From Mrakia gelida (Eukaryota; Basidiomycota; Tremellomycetes; Cystofilobasidiales; Mrakiaceae), in the NCBI GenBank assembly GCA_024345305.1, contig BRON01000011.1:1426001-1490000 (forward strand): a stretch of 64,000 bases of DNA, written 5' to 3'. The position numbers and the translations under genes are program-made. Numbering within the stretch: the first letter of the stretch is position 1; each line of letters starts with the position of its first letter. Positions 36,288 through 48,244 of this stretch are shown one piece after another. The notes under the pieces were generated by a model. The model saw only the letters and a list, made by a program, of their open reading frames with translations, had not been told where the DNA came from and searched no databases.

Positions 36288-38502
36288 TTACTTCTTCCCC
36301 TCGAGCCAATCTGCTGCCTTCCCGAGGGTGTTCTCGAGCCAGCCAGCCTTCTTCGGGGGAGTGGAGGGTTGAGGGGAGGAATACGAACCTGATGATGGGG
36401 AAGATGAGGATGAGGATGCTTTTGGTGATGAGGATGAGGAAGAAGAAGAGGTGGTGGAGGGTTGAGGAGTGGGTTTGGGTGTGGGTGTGGGTTTGGAGTT
36501 GGAGGAGTAGGAGGTGTTGAAAGTGGTGGAGGAGGATCTGGAGTTGCTCGAGGGAGCGGCGACCGTCTCGGCGTAGGACTCGAGGATCCGACGTTGTTGC
36601 TCGGAGAGGGATCTGGAGAAAGGAAGGAAGAATGGTCAGCAAACGAGATCGACGCGTCTCTCTTCGTCGACGCGACTCTCACGAGAACGAAGGGCGACCA
36701 AGGACGGATGGGCTCACCGAGGAATCTCAACCTGGTACTCGATAACCAAATCTCCCCTCTTCTGGTTTCGCGAGACGGCGCTCTGAACTCCCTTTCCTCC
36801 AAGGGTGATCTCCTCTCCCGACTGAGTTCCTCCCTTGACCTTGACCTCGACCTTTCCTTCGAGCGTAGGGACGACGACCTTTCCTCCGAGCATCGCGACG
36901 TGGACTGGGATCCGAGCGGTGTGGTAGAGGGAGGTTCCCTGACGACGGAAGTCCTTCGAAGGTCGAACGTTGACTCGAATGATGAGGTCTCCGGCGGGTC
37001 CCGATCCAGAGAGAGGAAGATCTCCTTGACCCGCCATTCGAAGCTGCATACCGTCCTCGACTCCTGAAGGAAGTGTAAGAGGGATGAAGAGGGGTTGGAT
37101 CAGCTTCGATCTCCGAGGAGAGGGGAAACGAAGTGAAAGAGAAGAGACGCGAGCTCGAACGCGAAGGAAAAGAGACGAACCTGGTGGCACGGCGACCGAC
37201 TGAGTCTTTCTCTCTCTAACCTTCCCAAGTCCATCACAAGTTCCACACTCCTGGCCAGGAGGAATGACGCTTCCAGTTCCTCCACAAGCGTTACAGGTCG
37301 ACTGCATCTGGAATCCGCTCTGGATGACGAACGTCCTCGCTCCGGTTCCCTTACAGGTCTTGCACTGCGACCTCTTGGCTCCGGTCTTCATCCCTTGACC
37401 CTTACACGACCCACATTCGGCGACGGGTTGAGTGGAAACGGTGGTGCTGGTTCCAGAGCAGGACTCGAGGAAGTCGATGGTGACCGAGGACTCGAGATCG
37501 TCTCCCTTCGTGGGTCGACCAGGACGTCCGGGTCCTCCTCCTCCTCCAGTGAAGGATCCAAAGAGGGATTCGAAGAGATCGGCTGTTCCTCGAGTACCCT
37601 GACCAGCTCCGAACGAGCCAGAGAAGTCCTGGAAACCACCGAATCCTCCTCCTCCGAAGGGAGATCCTCCTTGCTGGGATGGGTCGAAGTTTCCGTCCTG
37701 CGAGGCTGAGCCGTAGGAATCGTAGGCAGCTCGCTTCTTCTCGTCAGAGAGGACCTGTGGGTAGACGAAGAGAGGATAGAAAAGAGAGAAAACGCGTCAG
37801 ACAAAGACGGTCTTAGGAGATGAGCAGAGAAGGGGAAGGTCAAGGAAGGAAGGAGTCGAAGCTCACATCGTAGGCGGCCTGGATCTCGACGAACTTCTCC
37901 TTCGCTCCAGGAGTTTTGTTTTGATCAGGATGGTACTTCTTGGCGAGCTGATAGAGAGGAATGTAAAAGGGCAAAAGAGGTCAGCGATCAAGCTCATTCG
38001 AGGCGAAGGGGGGGGGAGGAGAGCGAGGAGTGAAGGGGGAGGGGAGGGGGAAGGAAGGAGAACGAGCTCGCAAGTTCTGGTACGAACCTCGTAGTAGGCC
38101 TTCTTGATCTCGTTGGCGGGAGCCTTCTTGTCTACGCCGATGACCTCGTAAGGGTTCTTTGCAGCGAGGGAAGGTCGAGAAGAGTGGATAGATCGCTGGA
38201 GGAAGACGACGAGAAAAAGCGAATCAGCTCGGAGGACTTTGAGGAATCGTTCAAAGCTCAACCAAAATCGAGCCGTGGAAAGGTTAAGGACTTACTCGCT
38301 GGAGAGGAGATTGAGTTCGAGCGTCCGATGGCGACCTCGAAGTTCTGGTTGTTGTAGTGAAGGAGCGTCGGAGGGAGCTCGAGGAAGAGGAGGAAGGGGG
38401 AGAGGGACAGGAGGACGAGGAGGTTGCTGGCGAAGCTGCTGCTGCTGATGCGAGAACTGCGATCCTGGATATGGTGGGTAGACGAGGAGCTAGGAAGGCC
38501 AT
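36288..38502 (-). CDS. MDJ1: Mitochondrial type I Hsp40 (Mdj1-like)
   Basis: ATG at 38500-38502 gives a Ser/Arg-rich, acid-free presequence ([20 protein letters not shown]...[10 protein letters not shown]), typical of mitochondrial import. The J domain follows over several exons: [44 protein letters not shown] (HPD present), [17 protein letters not shown] Gly/Phe-rich linker precedes four zinc-binding repeats: [24 protein letters not shown] and CGTCDGLG. The substrate-binding C-domains include [17 protein letters not shown] and [19 protein letters not shown]. It partners matrix Hsp70 in folding. The tail is an unusual Ser/Pro/Thr-rich run ending in a helix ([20 protein letters not shown] 36288), longer than in yeast Mdj1. 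A divergent 370-bp gap separates it from the methyltransferase gene. Confidence 0.93.
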
Positions 38503-38871
38503 AGTGTAGGAGAGGGTGTCCAAAGAGGACTTTTTAAGAAAGGGTGTTGGTGAACGTTGAGGGCAAGAAGGGAAGGAACCTTCTCGACTCTTTTTTTGAG
38601 CTCTGCTCCGAAAGCGAGATCGCCGAAGGAAGCCCTCACCGTCGTTCCTTCTCGACTTCCGTGAGCTCAGAAAGTCTTCTTTGCGTCTGCAGAACTAGGC
38701 TGAATAATTTTGATCTCCTTGGTTGTGACAGAAAAGCTTTCGCCGTCTACGACCGAACGAGTTCTCGTCCCTTTCTTCCGCGCGAGCTCAACCTTTCCTT
38801 CCTTCCCTCCCTCCACTCCCTCACCTCCCTCGTTAAGTCCGGAAACACCCTCGACTCCAGCCCTCACCCCC
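38503..38871. promoter_or_regulatory. Divergent promoter region
   Basis: About 370 bp between the starts of the Mdj1-like and methyltransferase genes. Longer open frames into it depend on non-ATG starts and are not credible. No specific factor site was identified. Confidence 0.5.
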
Positions 38872-40649
38872 ATGGCACCTTCTACAACATCCTCGGACCC
38901 TCTCCTCTCCCTTCTTCACCAATACGCTTCCCTCCAACCTCTTCATCAGCTCGTCCTCCCCTCCTCCCTCCTCCTCGCTCGTTCTCAGCCCTGGATCGTC
39001 GACCACCTTCTCCTCAACCCTCAACTCGTTCGCTACCCTCCGACCAAGCAGTATCGGAGAGGCTTCCTCAAAGCTCTCGTTGGTCGCCTGGAAGACGGCT
39101 GTAGAGAAGCAGACGAGGAGGAAGAACTGGTGAGATCCGAGGTCCCTCAGCCCACGCTCGTCCTTCGTGAACTGATCCTCACAACCTCTCTTCCTCTGTT
39201 TTCGGACCCCTCTTCGCTCTTCCCGCTCTAGGAGATACTGGAGCCCATCCTCGAAGCCTATCTCGAATCCCTACAGTCTACCTCGACCGACTCGTTCGTC
39301 CCCTCCTTCGACTCCCGTCCTCCCTTTCCACCCTGCTGACCCGCCCTCCTCGACCTCCTTCGCTCCTAATCGCATCTCCTTCGTCCTCACAGGTCCTCCA
39401 CCTACGCTCCCAACCTTGCCTCAGCACCAGGAGCCTCCTACAAAACGTTTTACTTCCCTCTCCCCGCTTCGCCGACGACCCAAGGTCTGGTCACCCTCAA
39501 GGAGGAGCAGAGCATCATTCAGGGCGGGACCACGGGTTTGAGAACTTGGATCGCTAGGTACGTATCTCCTTCTTCATCCCTAGGGCTTTGAGCCTTCTTC
39601 CGGATCGGCGTTCGCGTCCTTTCGGCGAGCTCGACGCGTCTCGAATCGACCTGACCTCAAGCTTCGTCCTTCTCTCATCAGTCTTCGGCTAGCAGAGTAC
39701 CTCCTCGCCAAATACTCGAATACGCCGTTTCCTTCGAGGGTACTCGAGCTGGGCTCAGGAGTCGGGTTCTTGGGTGTCCTCGTCGCGAAGTTGATGCAGG
39801 GTTCGAGAGGAGGAGAGCTTCTGTTGACGGACTTTGATGAGCGGGTTCTGGATGGTCTTGAAGCGAATTTGAAACTCAGTGAGTCGTCTCACTTTCGGCT
39901 CCGGTGTGGGTGTGGGTAGGGGTCGGTTGGAAGCAGGTTCGGACGAGGGAAACGCGTCGCGAGAAATCTGACGAGCTGCCTTTCCCTTCGTTCCGGTCTT
40001 ATCTTTCTCCCAGACGAGCTACCCCATAACGACCCCACAGTCCGAGTCGAGCGTTTGGACTGGTCCTACGCTCAGGAGGACGAAGCAAAGGGTTCGGTGA
40101 AGGAAATGGGCGATCAGCTCGACGTCGAGTTGATCATCGCTGCTGATGTGGTGAGCTTGGCCCTCTCTCTCTCTTTTCTCCACTTAACTCGATCCGATCG
40201 CTGAAACAGCTCCCTGCTCCTTCTTCCCGTCCAGGCCTACGACCCAATCCTCGGTCCTCCCCTCGTCGCAACTCTTCGCCTCCTTCTCGAACCCTCTCCT
40301 TCCTCTTCCTCCCCTCCAAAACGACGTACAGCTCTCGTCGCCACTACGATCAGGAATCCTACCACTTTCGAGTCGTTCATCTCGCAAGCTCGTACGTTCC
40401 TTCCTCTCCTCTCCTCTCCTGGCTTCCCTCGCTCGTCGTCGCGTCTTGCCTCGTCTCGTCCCTCGCGACCTTCGCTTCTCTCCTCTCTCTCGCTGACCTG
40501 ACCTTTGCGTTCTTGACGCAACAGGCTCCTCTGGACTGAAGGTCACCGATCTCGATCTCCCAACGGAGCAGATCTTCTGGGGTTGTGGCGAGGGAGGATT
40601 CGAGGACGCGACGGTTCGGTTGATTCAGCTCGAGCTTGAGGATCGATGA
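38872..40649 (+). CDS. EFM3: Elongation factor 2 lysine methyltransferase (FAM86/Efm3 family)
   Basis: ATG 38872 (MAPSTTSSDPLLSLLHQYAS). The N-terminal helical FAM86-type region (PPTKQYRRGFLKALVGRLE) precedes a seven-beta-strand methyltransferase: GGTTGLRTWIASLRLAEYLL, SAM-binding motif I VLELGSGVGFLGVLVA, LLTDFDERVLDGLEANLKLN, the acidic post-motif IIAADVAYDP (DxxYD of the METTL family), then VATTIRNPTTF, which parallels the TVRNPET block of human EEF2KMT. Stop TGA 40647-40649. It is expected to methylate a lysine of eEF2 in the cytosol. At least five introns; the one at 39633 carries GACGCGTC. A perfect 15-bp tandem repeat follows the stop at once. Confidence 0.9.
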
Positions 40650-40650
40650 G

Positions 40651-40680
40651 ATTTAAGGGATGCCGATTTAAGGGATGCCG
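40651..40680. repeat. 15-bp perfect tandem duplication
   Basis: The unit ATTTAAGGGATGCCG occurs twice head to tail, one base after the methyltransferase stop codon, and a third partial unit (ATTT) follows. It lies in the 3'UTR. A slippage duplication is the simplest explanation. Confidence 0.9.
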
Positions 40681-40940
40681 ATTTGGCCTGCGGAACTTAA
40701 AGTTGGAGGTGCGTGAAAGCGGAGACGGTGGTGTTCAAGCGTGAAACGCTTTCTGATCGTTTGCGAGCGAGCGAGATCAGTGGAGAGACGCGTCTGTTCG
40801 TCGAAATATCGTATCTGCGTTTTCGAAGGTGGTTCGAGCAGAACGTGATGAGAGGAAGTACATATGTGGAGCAAGATATCCAAAGGACCTAGGCTAGGTG
40901 TGAAGGCATATCAAGCGAGAGAAGATAGCAACGCGTAAAA

Positions 40941-42216
40941 CTATGGTTTGTCGTCGACGTTCCCTTCCCCGTCCGTCTCAGGCTTCATCACATCCACCCG
41001 CAACACCGTCCCCCTACTGTACACCTCGAGGTCTGGAGGAGCGAGTTCCAAAAACCGCCTGCTAATATCGTGCTCCTCGATCTCTTCCACCTCGCATCCC
41101 CCGACCAAGAGTCTGTTCGACATCTCAAACTGCAGCGTCTTCTCTGAGCTCTCCCCTCGCAGAAGACACTCCGAGAGTCCGAACGCGCTTTCTTCTCCTA
41201 CTGTGACGGGGATCGAGCGAGGCCCAAATGCCCTGAAGGACTCGAGACGCGTCCATACGAGGGAAAACGAAAGATCCTCCGTCGAAAGGAAAACGGGACT
41301 CGCGTGTTGAAGTTTGTAGTTGGCGGCGACGATCTGGAAGCTCCGAGGATCTAGAAGCCGAAGGAGGGGGGACCAAGCTCAGATGGTGGATCTGTCGTCA
41401 GTCCAGAGGACGAGGCGTTTCAATTGGAGGAGGGGGTGATGTTGAGGAACGTGGAACAAGGGACCGAGGTCCGATGCGATGAAGTCGCCGCCACGACTGA
41501 GGACGAGCTTTTGAGGCAGGAGGACAGAACGGATCCTATCCGAGTAAGCAAAACCTTGTGACAGCTGAGGAGCAGAAGGAAGGGAACTTCAGAGTCACCA
41601 AAAGACAAAAGACGGGTCGAAGGGACGGACTAACCCTGCTGAAGACAAACTCTGCAGCATCCTTGGAGTCCAGCACCAGCTGGGGTCCGTATATCGGGTG
41701 CGTGGCTGAGGGAAGAAGCCTGTACGAGCATCGTCCGAGACGCAGCTGGTCGGATCGAGGAAGAAGGGAGACGATGAAGTCGAGGAGTTCGGTTGGGAGG
41801 GATTCGAGGGAGGTGGGAGGTCCAGCGTGGGGAGCGACGGTGAGAGGAGGTGATAAGTACTTTTCCTGATGGAGAGGTATGTATATAAGCAAATAGGTGG
41901 TATGAGTGCTTGAGAGGCAGGTTAGAGGACTCGAGCAGGGACGAGAGGAGGGGAGGGGAGGGAGGAAAGGCGAGCTCACCAACGAGTAAACCCATCGACC
42001 TTCCTTCCTGCCTTCCCTCGAACTCTCCCAGATCCAAAACCCCTCCGAAGCCTTAGCCAGCTCTCAAATGACTCGATCCTGATCCTGGACGACGGTCTTG
42101 AGGGCTTCGTTCTCGGACGAGAGGTGGGCGACGTTGGAGGAAAGAAGGAAGATGGAGGACTGTTGCTGACGAGCTTGTTCCTCGAGCTGGCCGATTCGAG
42201 CGAGGACGAGTTCCAT
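40941..42216 (-). pseudogene. Decayed F-box-like gene with two in-frame TGA codons
   Basis: ATG at 42214-42216 starts a coiled coil (MELVLARIGQLEEQARQQQ) close to the members at 4041 and 32972. Codon 51 is TGA (42064-42066) where the intact paralogue has Glu; the frame continues ELAKASEGFWIWESSREG as in the family. After a GTGAGC intron the F-box-like exon is intact (EKYLSPPLTVAPHAGPPTSL, ESLPTELLDFIVSLLPRSDQ). In the last part a second TGA (41379-41381) precedes AWSPLLRLLDPRSFQIV, which again matches the family (AWAPFLNLVNP). The frame then stays open for about 145 codons to TAG 40941-40943. Two stops in an otherwise conserved frame point to a recent pseudogene, unless both are base errors. 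Upstream gap to the plus-strand gene is 288 bp. Confidence 0.75.
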
Positions 42217-42503
42217 TCCAGAGCGAGGACGAGAGGTGGAAAGGGGGGGCGAGGAGGAAGAAGAAAGGGAGACACGTGTTTTGGGAGGGAGGAAGGAGTC
42301 GGGAGGGAGAAAGAGGAAGCTCGTTCGAGCTCACCTCGAAGTGCCTTCCTTTTGCCTGACGGGCATCTTCCTGTTCCGAGAGAAAACCTTCATCATGTCG
42401 TATCAATCTCATCAGAGGGTCAGTCGCCGTCTTCGCCTTGGTCTCGAACCATCTCTTGTGCTGACCGGCTTGCTCTTTGGGCGTCGTCAAAAGGCTCGAA
42501 GGG

Positions 42504-43607
42504 ATGGTCAAGCTCAACACCTCTGGTCTTCTCCTCCCTCCTCCGTCTGGTGGCAGAGGTCAGCTCTACCGTCCTCTTCCTCTCTCGTATCGACTCCTGT
42601 TCCTTCTCCTGACTTTCAGTGTACTCTCTCTTGGGCGATGGAAGACCTCGACTCGACTGCACCTGCGTCCTCCCCTCCTCCTCCAACTACCTCACTGCCC
42701 TCTCTAACCTCGTCCGCCGCTACATCGTTCCGTCCCCTTGGATCATCCTCGGTCAACTCCCCATCCTCCTCTGGATCCTCTCCTCCCCTCCTACGATCGG
42801 ACGAGTCTGGAGACACCAGCATCCCATCCTCGAGCTCGTATGGACGACCTTCTACTACCTCTTCCTCTTTCGCGGACTCCTCTCGCTAGCTATCCTCGAG
42901 GGACTTTGGACGAAGCCGTGTTGGTTCTGCTCCTTATACGGACTGTGAGTATCCTCGATATATCTCGTTCTCGTTCAAAAAGCGTGCTCACACTCATCCA
43001 CTCTCCTCCTTTCTCGCTCCCTCAAACGCTACTTCGGTCCCATCGGTTCAGCTCCCTTCAACCTCCTCTCTTCCTCTCCTCCTACATCGGACCCATCTAT
43101 CTCCTTCACACCTACGCTCCATCCTGGTCCTCACCCTTCCCAGCCTTCGTCGTCGTCCTCTCACCCTTCGTCCTCGAGGAAAGCAAGACCTCGGATCAAT
43201 CGGTCGTCTACCTCTTCGTTGAGTTCCTCTTCGTCCTCATCCCTTGGAAACACGGAAGACTCGTCTTCGAATCCATCGCTGTCATGGTCTGGCTTGCCCT
43301 CGCTAGGCAAGAGCGATGTGGGTGGCATGGGTGCGATGAGGCGTTGGGGAGGGGTCGAGGAGGAGCGAAGACGAGGAGGAGGAGGGACGACGGCGTGTCG
43401 GAGGAGGAGAAGGCGGAAATGGTTCAGCAGTTGTTGCAGGAGATGCTTTACGAAGCTATGCTGCAGGCGGAGCGAGATCGAGCAGGTGGAGGTGGTGGGA
43501 CTTCGAGTGGGGGAGGACGCGGTGGGTGGGATGAAAGAGGAGATGGGGCGGAGGAGGAACCGAGGGCGGAGAACGCGAGGAAGAAGAAAGGGAGGAGGAG
43601 ACGCTGA
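42504..43607 (+). CDS. Multi-pass membrane protein of unknown function
   Basis: ATG 42504 (MVKLNTSGLLLPPPSGG); a GTCAGC intron ending TTTCAG joins GRVYSLLGDGRPRLDC. About six hydrophobic segments follow: SPWIILGQLPILLWILSS, VWTTFYYLFLFRGLLSLAIL, and after a second intron (donor GTGAGT, acceptor GGTTCAG) LFLSSYIGPIYLLHTY, FPAFVVVLSPFVL, SVVYLFVEFLFVLIPW and LVFESIAVMVWLALARQE. A cytosolic tail is helical then Gly-rich and ends in a basic cluster (RKKKGRRRR), TGA 43605-43607. I do not recognise the family. The Cys/Trp motif LWTKPCWFCSLYGL may help find homologues. The second intron lacks a clear CTGAC, so that junction is less sure. Confidence 0.65.
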
Positions 43608-44021
43608 GGGTCTGAGGGTCTGAGACGTCGTCTTACATGTAGTCCTAGTAGCTGTTTTCATCGCCATGTAGCCCTTTCTTCTTCCAGTCGAACAGCGAGG
43701 GAAATCAGACGCGTCGAGAGACCTCGGACGCGACCTGGGTTTCGTTTCTTCCATCGCTTTCGTTCAGACACAGGACCTGATCGAAGACCCAGAGCCAAGA
43801 CATAGATGGGTCGCTCTATGGAAAGGCATATGATAGAACTGCATCTGGGTGAAGGTGAGGCGAAGAGCGACGATGAAGAAACTGGTCGACGCGACTGAAA
43901 TCGAAACGAGACGCGTTCCGAAGTCTTGTCTGAGCCTCTCAGTCCGCGATCTGACCCTTGACCTCCTGTTGATCAACACGCGACATTATGATGGTTATGA
44001 TGTCATCGTAAACGAGCTAGA
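43608..44021. other. Convergent intergenic gap
   Basis: About 410 bp between converging 3' ends; one GACGCGTC at 43708. No gene was seen. Confidence 0.55.
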
Positions 44022-45429
44022 CTAGTCTTCTCCCTCGTCAACATCTTCGTTCTTCTCCTCCTTCTCTCTCGCGCCAATATCCAGATGCACATACTCCGCC
44101 CGCATCTCCCTCCTCGCCCTTGCAACCAAATGCGCCACCACATCCGCATCCCCTCCCTCCATTTCCAGCACAACCTCCATTGTCGCCATATCGATCACAC
44201 GAGCGACGACTTGCAACGGGCTCGACCTCGACAACGACTCGGACGCGTCCTTCCTCCCGCCACGAAGGTGCTCAGCGAAAGCGAACCGAACCCCTCGGTC
44301 TCCCGATGCAGGTAAGACCAAGAAAGATCCTCGACCGATAGCTCTGACTAGCTCGAGTCGTTTCCAAGATGAAGCGAACGAGATGTCCGCGGGGGAGATG
44401 CTGGCGAACGACGTCAACCTGGTTTGGAGGTCGTCTGGATGAAAGCGGAGCAAGTTTGGGTCTCCGTTGAGCTTGAGCTCGAGAGGATCGAAGTAAGGGA
44501 TGAGGGTGGACCAGATTCGAACTTGCTCCATTGCGTTTCGACCCTGAACGACGAGGACGGAGACGTTGATTCGACGGGAGGGATCCTTGGGTTTGGGAAG
44601 CGAGCGGATTTGGATCCTCGGGGGTGTTGGTTCGAGGCGGATCACGAGGGAGAGAGGGGTGAGGAGGGGAGTGAGTCGATTGGGAGGGAAGGTTGAGTTG
44701 ATCTGGCATATTGAGATTCGAAGTAAGTGAGGATAAGAGGGGACGAGGGAGGTGGGGACGAGTGAAGCGAGGTCGAGCTCACCCTTGAGTTCACGAAGAG
44801 GAAGGCAGCTCTCGGGCTCAAGGAGACGCGTTTGTAGAGCTCCGGTGCAAACATGTTGAAGAGGTGTACCGAGACCTTGGAAAGCGTAGACTTGACTAGG
44901 GGAGTGGGCCTGAGGAGAGCGGTGATTTCGAGGAGGATCTCGACGGGGAGGTGTTCAATCGAGCTCGCAGGCGACGCCGTTTCCTTCGCTTCCTTCCCGC
45001 CCTGTTGAACATCCAGGGAGACGGCTGGTCAGCATGAGAAGACCAGTAGGGCTTATAACTTCAATGCTACGAGACTTGAGAAGAAGCTGGAGAGGAGGGA
45101 CGAACTGAGCTCAAACTCCAAAGCCATCTCCCAATCTCGCCCTTCCCTCTCCCTCCTCCTCCTCCTCCTCCCAGTGCTCCCTCCTTCTTCGACTCCCAAA
45201 CCCAAACGCCTTTCCCAGGATGGCACTTCTCCGACAGCTCGCGGATGGACTGATCCTGACCCTCTATCTTGTACTTGAGAGCTCTGTCGGCGGCCGAGAG
45301 CTCGACGATGGAAGCCGCTTGAGCTTGAGTTTCGTGCTGAAGTCGGTTGACCTTGCCTTCGAGCTGGGCGACGGTTGCTTTGAAGGCGTTGAGAGTTTCG
45401 AGAATCTCAGTGAGACCGGACTGGCTCAG
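44022..45429 (-). CDS. F-box-like protein, start codon not found
   Basis: The first exon is a coiled coil (GLTEILETLNAFKATVAQLE, AADRALKYKIEGQDQSIREL) ending IGRWLWSL at its donor, the family position. Exon 2 opens GGKEAKETASPASSIE and has the F-box-like helices HLPVEILLEITALLRPTPLV. The last exon (INSTFPPNRLTPLL, NVSVLVVQGRNAMEQVRIW, YFDPLELKL) runs to TAG 44022-44024, with an acidic end. No ATG lies in frame ahead of the coiled coil: the frame reads back to TAA at about 45490. The 5' end is therefore unknown; a non-ATG start, a missed 5' exon or recent loss of the start are possible. The upstream BTB gene ends only about 190 bp away, which leaves little room for another exon. Confidence 0.6.
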
Positions 45430-45621
45430 CGAGGAGACCGGAGAAGGGCGGTTGTCAAGGAAAGAAAGATGTTCATGGGAGAAGGTGTATTAACGAAAAC
45501 GGGGTAGAGAAAACGGAGAGAGTAAGGTATCGAAAAAAGCAAGATATGTTCAGAATCACACGCGAAAAAGAAAGGAGAGAACGAAGCGAAGAACGAAACA
45601 GGAAACAAAGAGGACGCAACT

Positions 45622-48119
45622 TCAACCCATCACGACGTCCCTCCCTCCACCACCACCAGGACCGTCTCCATCAAAGTCGAGATCATCAACGAACTGTGAC
45701 CACCGATCCGAGATTCAAGCAAACTAAACGCGAGTCAGCCTCTCGTCCTGCTCTCGACGCGTCGATCGACGCTGCTAGTCTTGGTTCGGACACCCGACTC
45801 ACCCTCTTCCTCAACAGCGCCTTCTCATCCGCCCACTTCTTCTTCAACACGTCCCTGAGAAGCTGCATGCAGTGATCGCACTGACCCTCGATCTGAGGGA
45901 TCGCAGGCGAGTCGGAATCGTCGACGGTGGGGAGCATTCGTTTGAGGAGCGTGAGAGGGGAGAGGGAGGCTTTGAAGTCTGTTTGGAAGGAAGAAGCAAA
46001 GTTAGGTCGGTGGAAAGGTGAGGAAGAGAGGGGACGAGGATGAGAGAGCTGGAAAGGGAGGGCGAGGAAGAGCGAGGCCGACGCGACGAAGACGAAGACG
46101 AACCTTGAGCTCGAAGATCCTCCACTCGACGGCCTTTCCAGCACTGTATCAACGTTCGATCAAGGTAAAGAGAGATCAGCTCCATCTGAAGAAGAAGAAA
46201 GTAGGAGGAAGGCGCAGCGCAGACGAAACCTACCATCGCGCGAACAGCGTTGTGCCACGTCTCGCTCCAGTCCCTCTTGCACTTCCCCTTCTTCTTCTGC
46301 TTCTGACATAGCTCATGTCGTTGGAGCTTGGGGACCATTCGGTAGAAATCTATAGCCCGGAAATGGGAGGCTTCTCGTTCCTGGATAGATGAGACGAAAC
46401 GGAACGACGAAAACAGGAGACGCGACGAGAAGGGGAAGAGTATCAGCGCTGCTCGCTCGAACGACGACTGAACAGCAAATGGACTCCTATTACGTACCTC
46501 AAACACCCTCCCCAACCAACCCACTGCACCCCTCTCCAATTCCCTCTCTCCTTCCTCCCCAGCTCTCCTCCCCAACTCCATCAACTCCTCCTGCATCTCC
46601 CTCCATGACCCTCCTCCTTCCCCACTCGGTTTCCCCTCGACGATCAACTCCTCGCAAGCCTGGTACACCCACTCCTTCCTCTGACAGTCCAGTCCCGCTT
46701 TGAGCAGCCAGATCGGGGAGGGGTAGGCTCGTTGGGAGATGAGGGGTTGGAGGAGGCTGAGGGACCAGGTTCGAAGGGAGGGGAAGTCGTATTTCCTCGC
46801 GGCTTTGAGGAGGGAGAGGAAGCGCGGGAGGAGGGGAGGGGAGAGGGGGATGAGAAGCTGGCTGGAGAGGGGGGTGGGTTGGAGGGGGGAGGGAGAGGCG
46901 AGAGTCAGAAAAAGGGAAAGGGCGAGGCGAACGAAACGGGAAGAGCATGACGACGCGACTCGGGGAGACTCACGGCTTGTACCTCGCCCAAAGGATGACC
47001 TCGAGTTCCTCTGCTGGACCTGACCATCGAATGGGGTTCTCCTCCGAGACTCCTTGAGGGAGGACACCGTCCTGAGCAGCTGGCGGAAGGAGGAAGAGGG
47101 ATCGGAAGATGTCACTCTCCTCCGTGAGAGTCGAGCGATGGAACTTGAAGAGGGTGTTTCCGTGCTGAAGACGACGAAGGAAAGGTCAGGACGAGGAAGA
47201 ACGAGCGAGGAGTACAGTCTTACTTACCAAGAAGACAACGTTCCCATCCTCCTTCCAGTACTCTGTCGAACGAGTCCAGAGGGAAGGGTCCGAGTGGTCG
47301 TGTCGAGACGCGACGGCGAGCTGGTCTGCTCGAAGACGTTCGGCTGCTGAGAGGCTGGGCGGGTTGAGCTGATCGAACTCTGCTGGGAGGGGAACTGGGA
47401 GGAGGGAAGGGCTGGTTTGAGTTGCTTGGGTGACGAGGTTGGGTTGGGAGAAGGTAGAGGAGGAGGAGGTGGACGAGGAAGGTTGTTGAGCTTGATCGAT
47501 GGGAGCTGAGGTTGATGAAGAGGAAGATGGAGCGATGGAAGAGGTGTCGGAGTGAGATGAAGCGGGTTCTGTATATATACGAAATATGAAAGAGAGTCAG
47601 GATGTAGCGCAAGATGGAAGGGAGAGGGAGATGGAGAAGGGTCGGCGTTGACGAGACTGACCTCCTTCATCGACGACGTCCTTTCCGTCTCCCACGCCAT
47701 CCCTTCCCTCCTCCATCCCATCAGACTGAAGATGCGTATCTCTTCCTAGAACGACCGCGAGAGGATACTGAGCGAATCTGACTCTCTTGGGAGTCGAGCT
47801 CGTCGTTCCATCTCCCTCTCCACCCTCTCCGACTCCACCTTCGTCGTCCTCCTCCGGTCCTCCTTCACCATCGTCCTCCTCTCGCTCTTCTCTTCCCGAG
47901 TGAAAATTTGGAGAGAGTCACCTCTGTTGTTGCTGCGGATGCGGATGGCGTGGGTTGTCTCTTTTGAGCTGAGGGAGGAGGGGAGAGAGGAGGAGAGCGA
48001 ACGGAAGAAGGAGAGGTGGAGCTCAACGAGGAAGGGGGAGCGATGGTTGAGCCAGTCTCCTTGGAGGTTGATTCCGATGGTTCAGGAGATGAAGAAGATG
48101 AAAAGGAGTTAGGATCCAT
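45622..48119 (-). CDS. BTB/POZ-domain protein
   Basis: ATG at 48117-48119 (MDPNSFSSSSSPEPSESTSK). A disordered Ser/Pro region with PKRVRFAQYPLAVVLG leads to a fungal-type BTB fold: HDHSDPSLWTRSTEYWKEDG, NVVFLVQHGNTLFKFHRSTL, TEESDIFRSLFLLPPA and ARYKP. The BACK-like helices follow (PRFLSLLKAARKYDFPSLRT, RAYPSPIWLLKAGLDCQRKE). A short domain with His/Cys residues (LQRHELCQKQKKKGKCKRDW) precedes an acidic end (DLDFDGDGPGGGGG), stop TGA 45622-45624. In basidiomycetes this BTB class is expanded; members can serve as cullin-3 adaptors, but no function is shown here. It is divergent from the Rad51 paralogue, with only 125 bp between starts. Confidence 0.8.
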
Positions 48120-48244
48120 CCTCGCAAAGAAAGTAGAGATTCCGATCCGAGTGAGCGTTGGCGGGCACGAGAAAGAGAGAGAGAAGGGACGCTCTCGATT
48201 TCGTTGAGCTCGACGTCCATGTTCCCATCCTTCCTCTCGCGAGC

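Noticed and set aside
38503..38523. Longer N-terminus of the Mdj1-like protein
   Set aside because: It depends on a TTG start; the ATG at 38500-38502 gives a good mitochondrial presequence.
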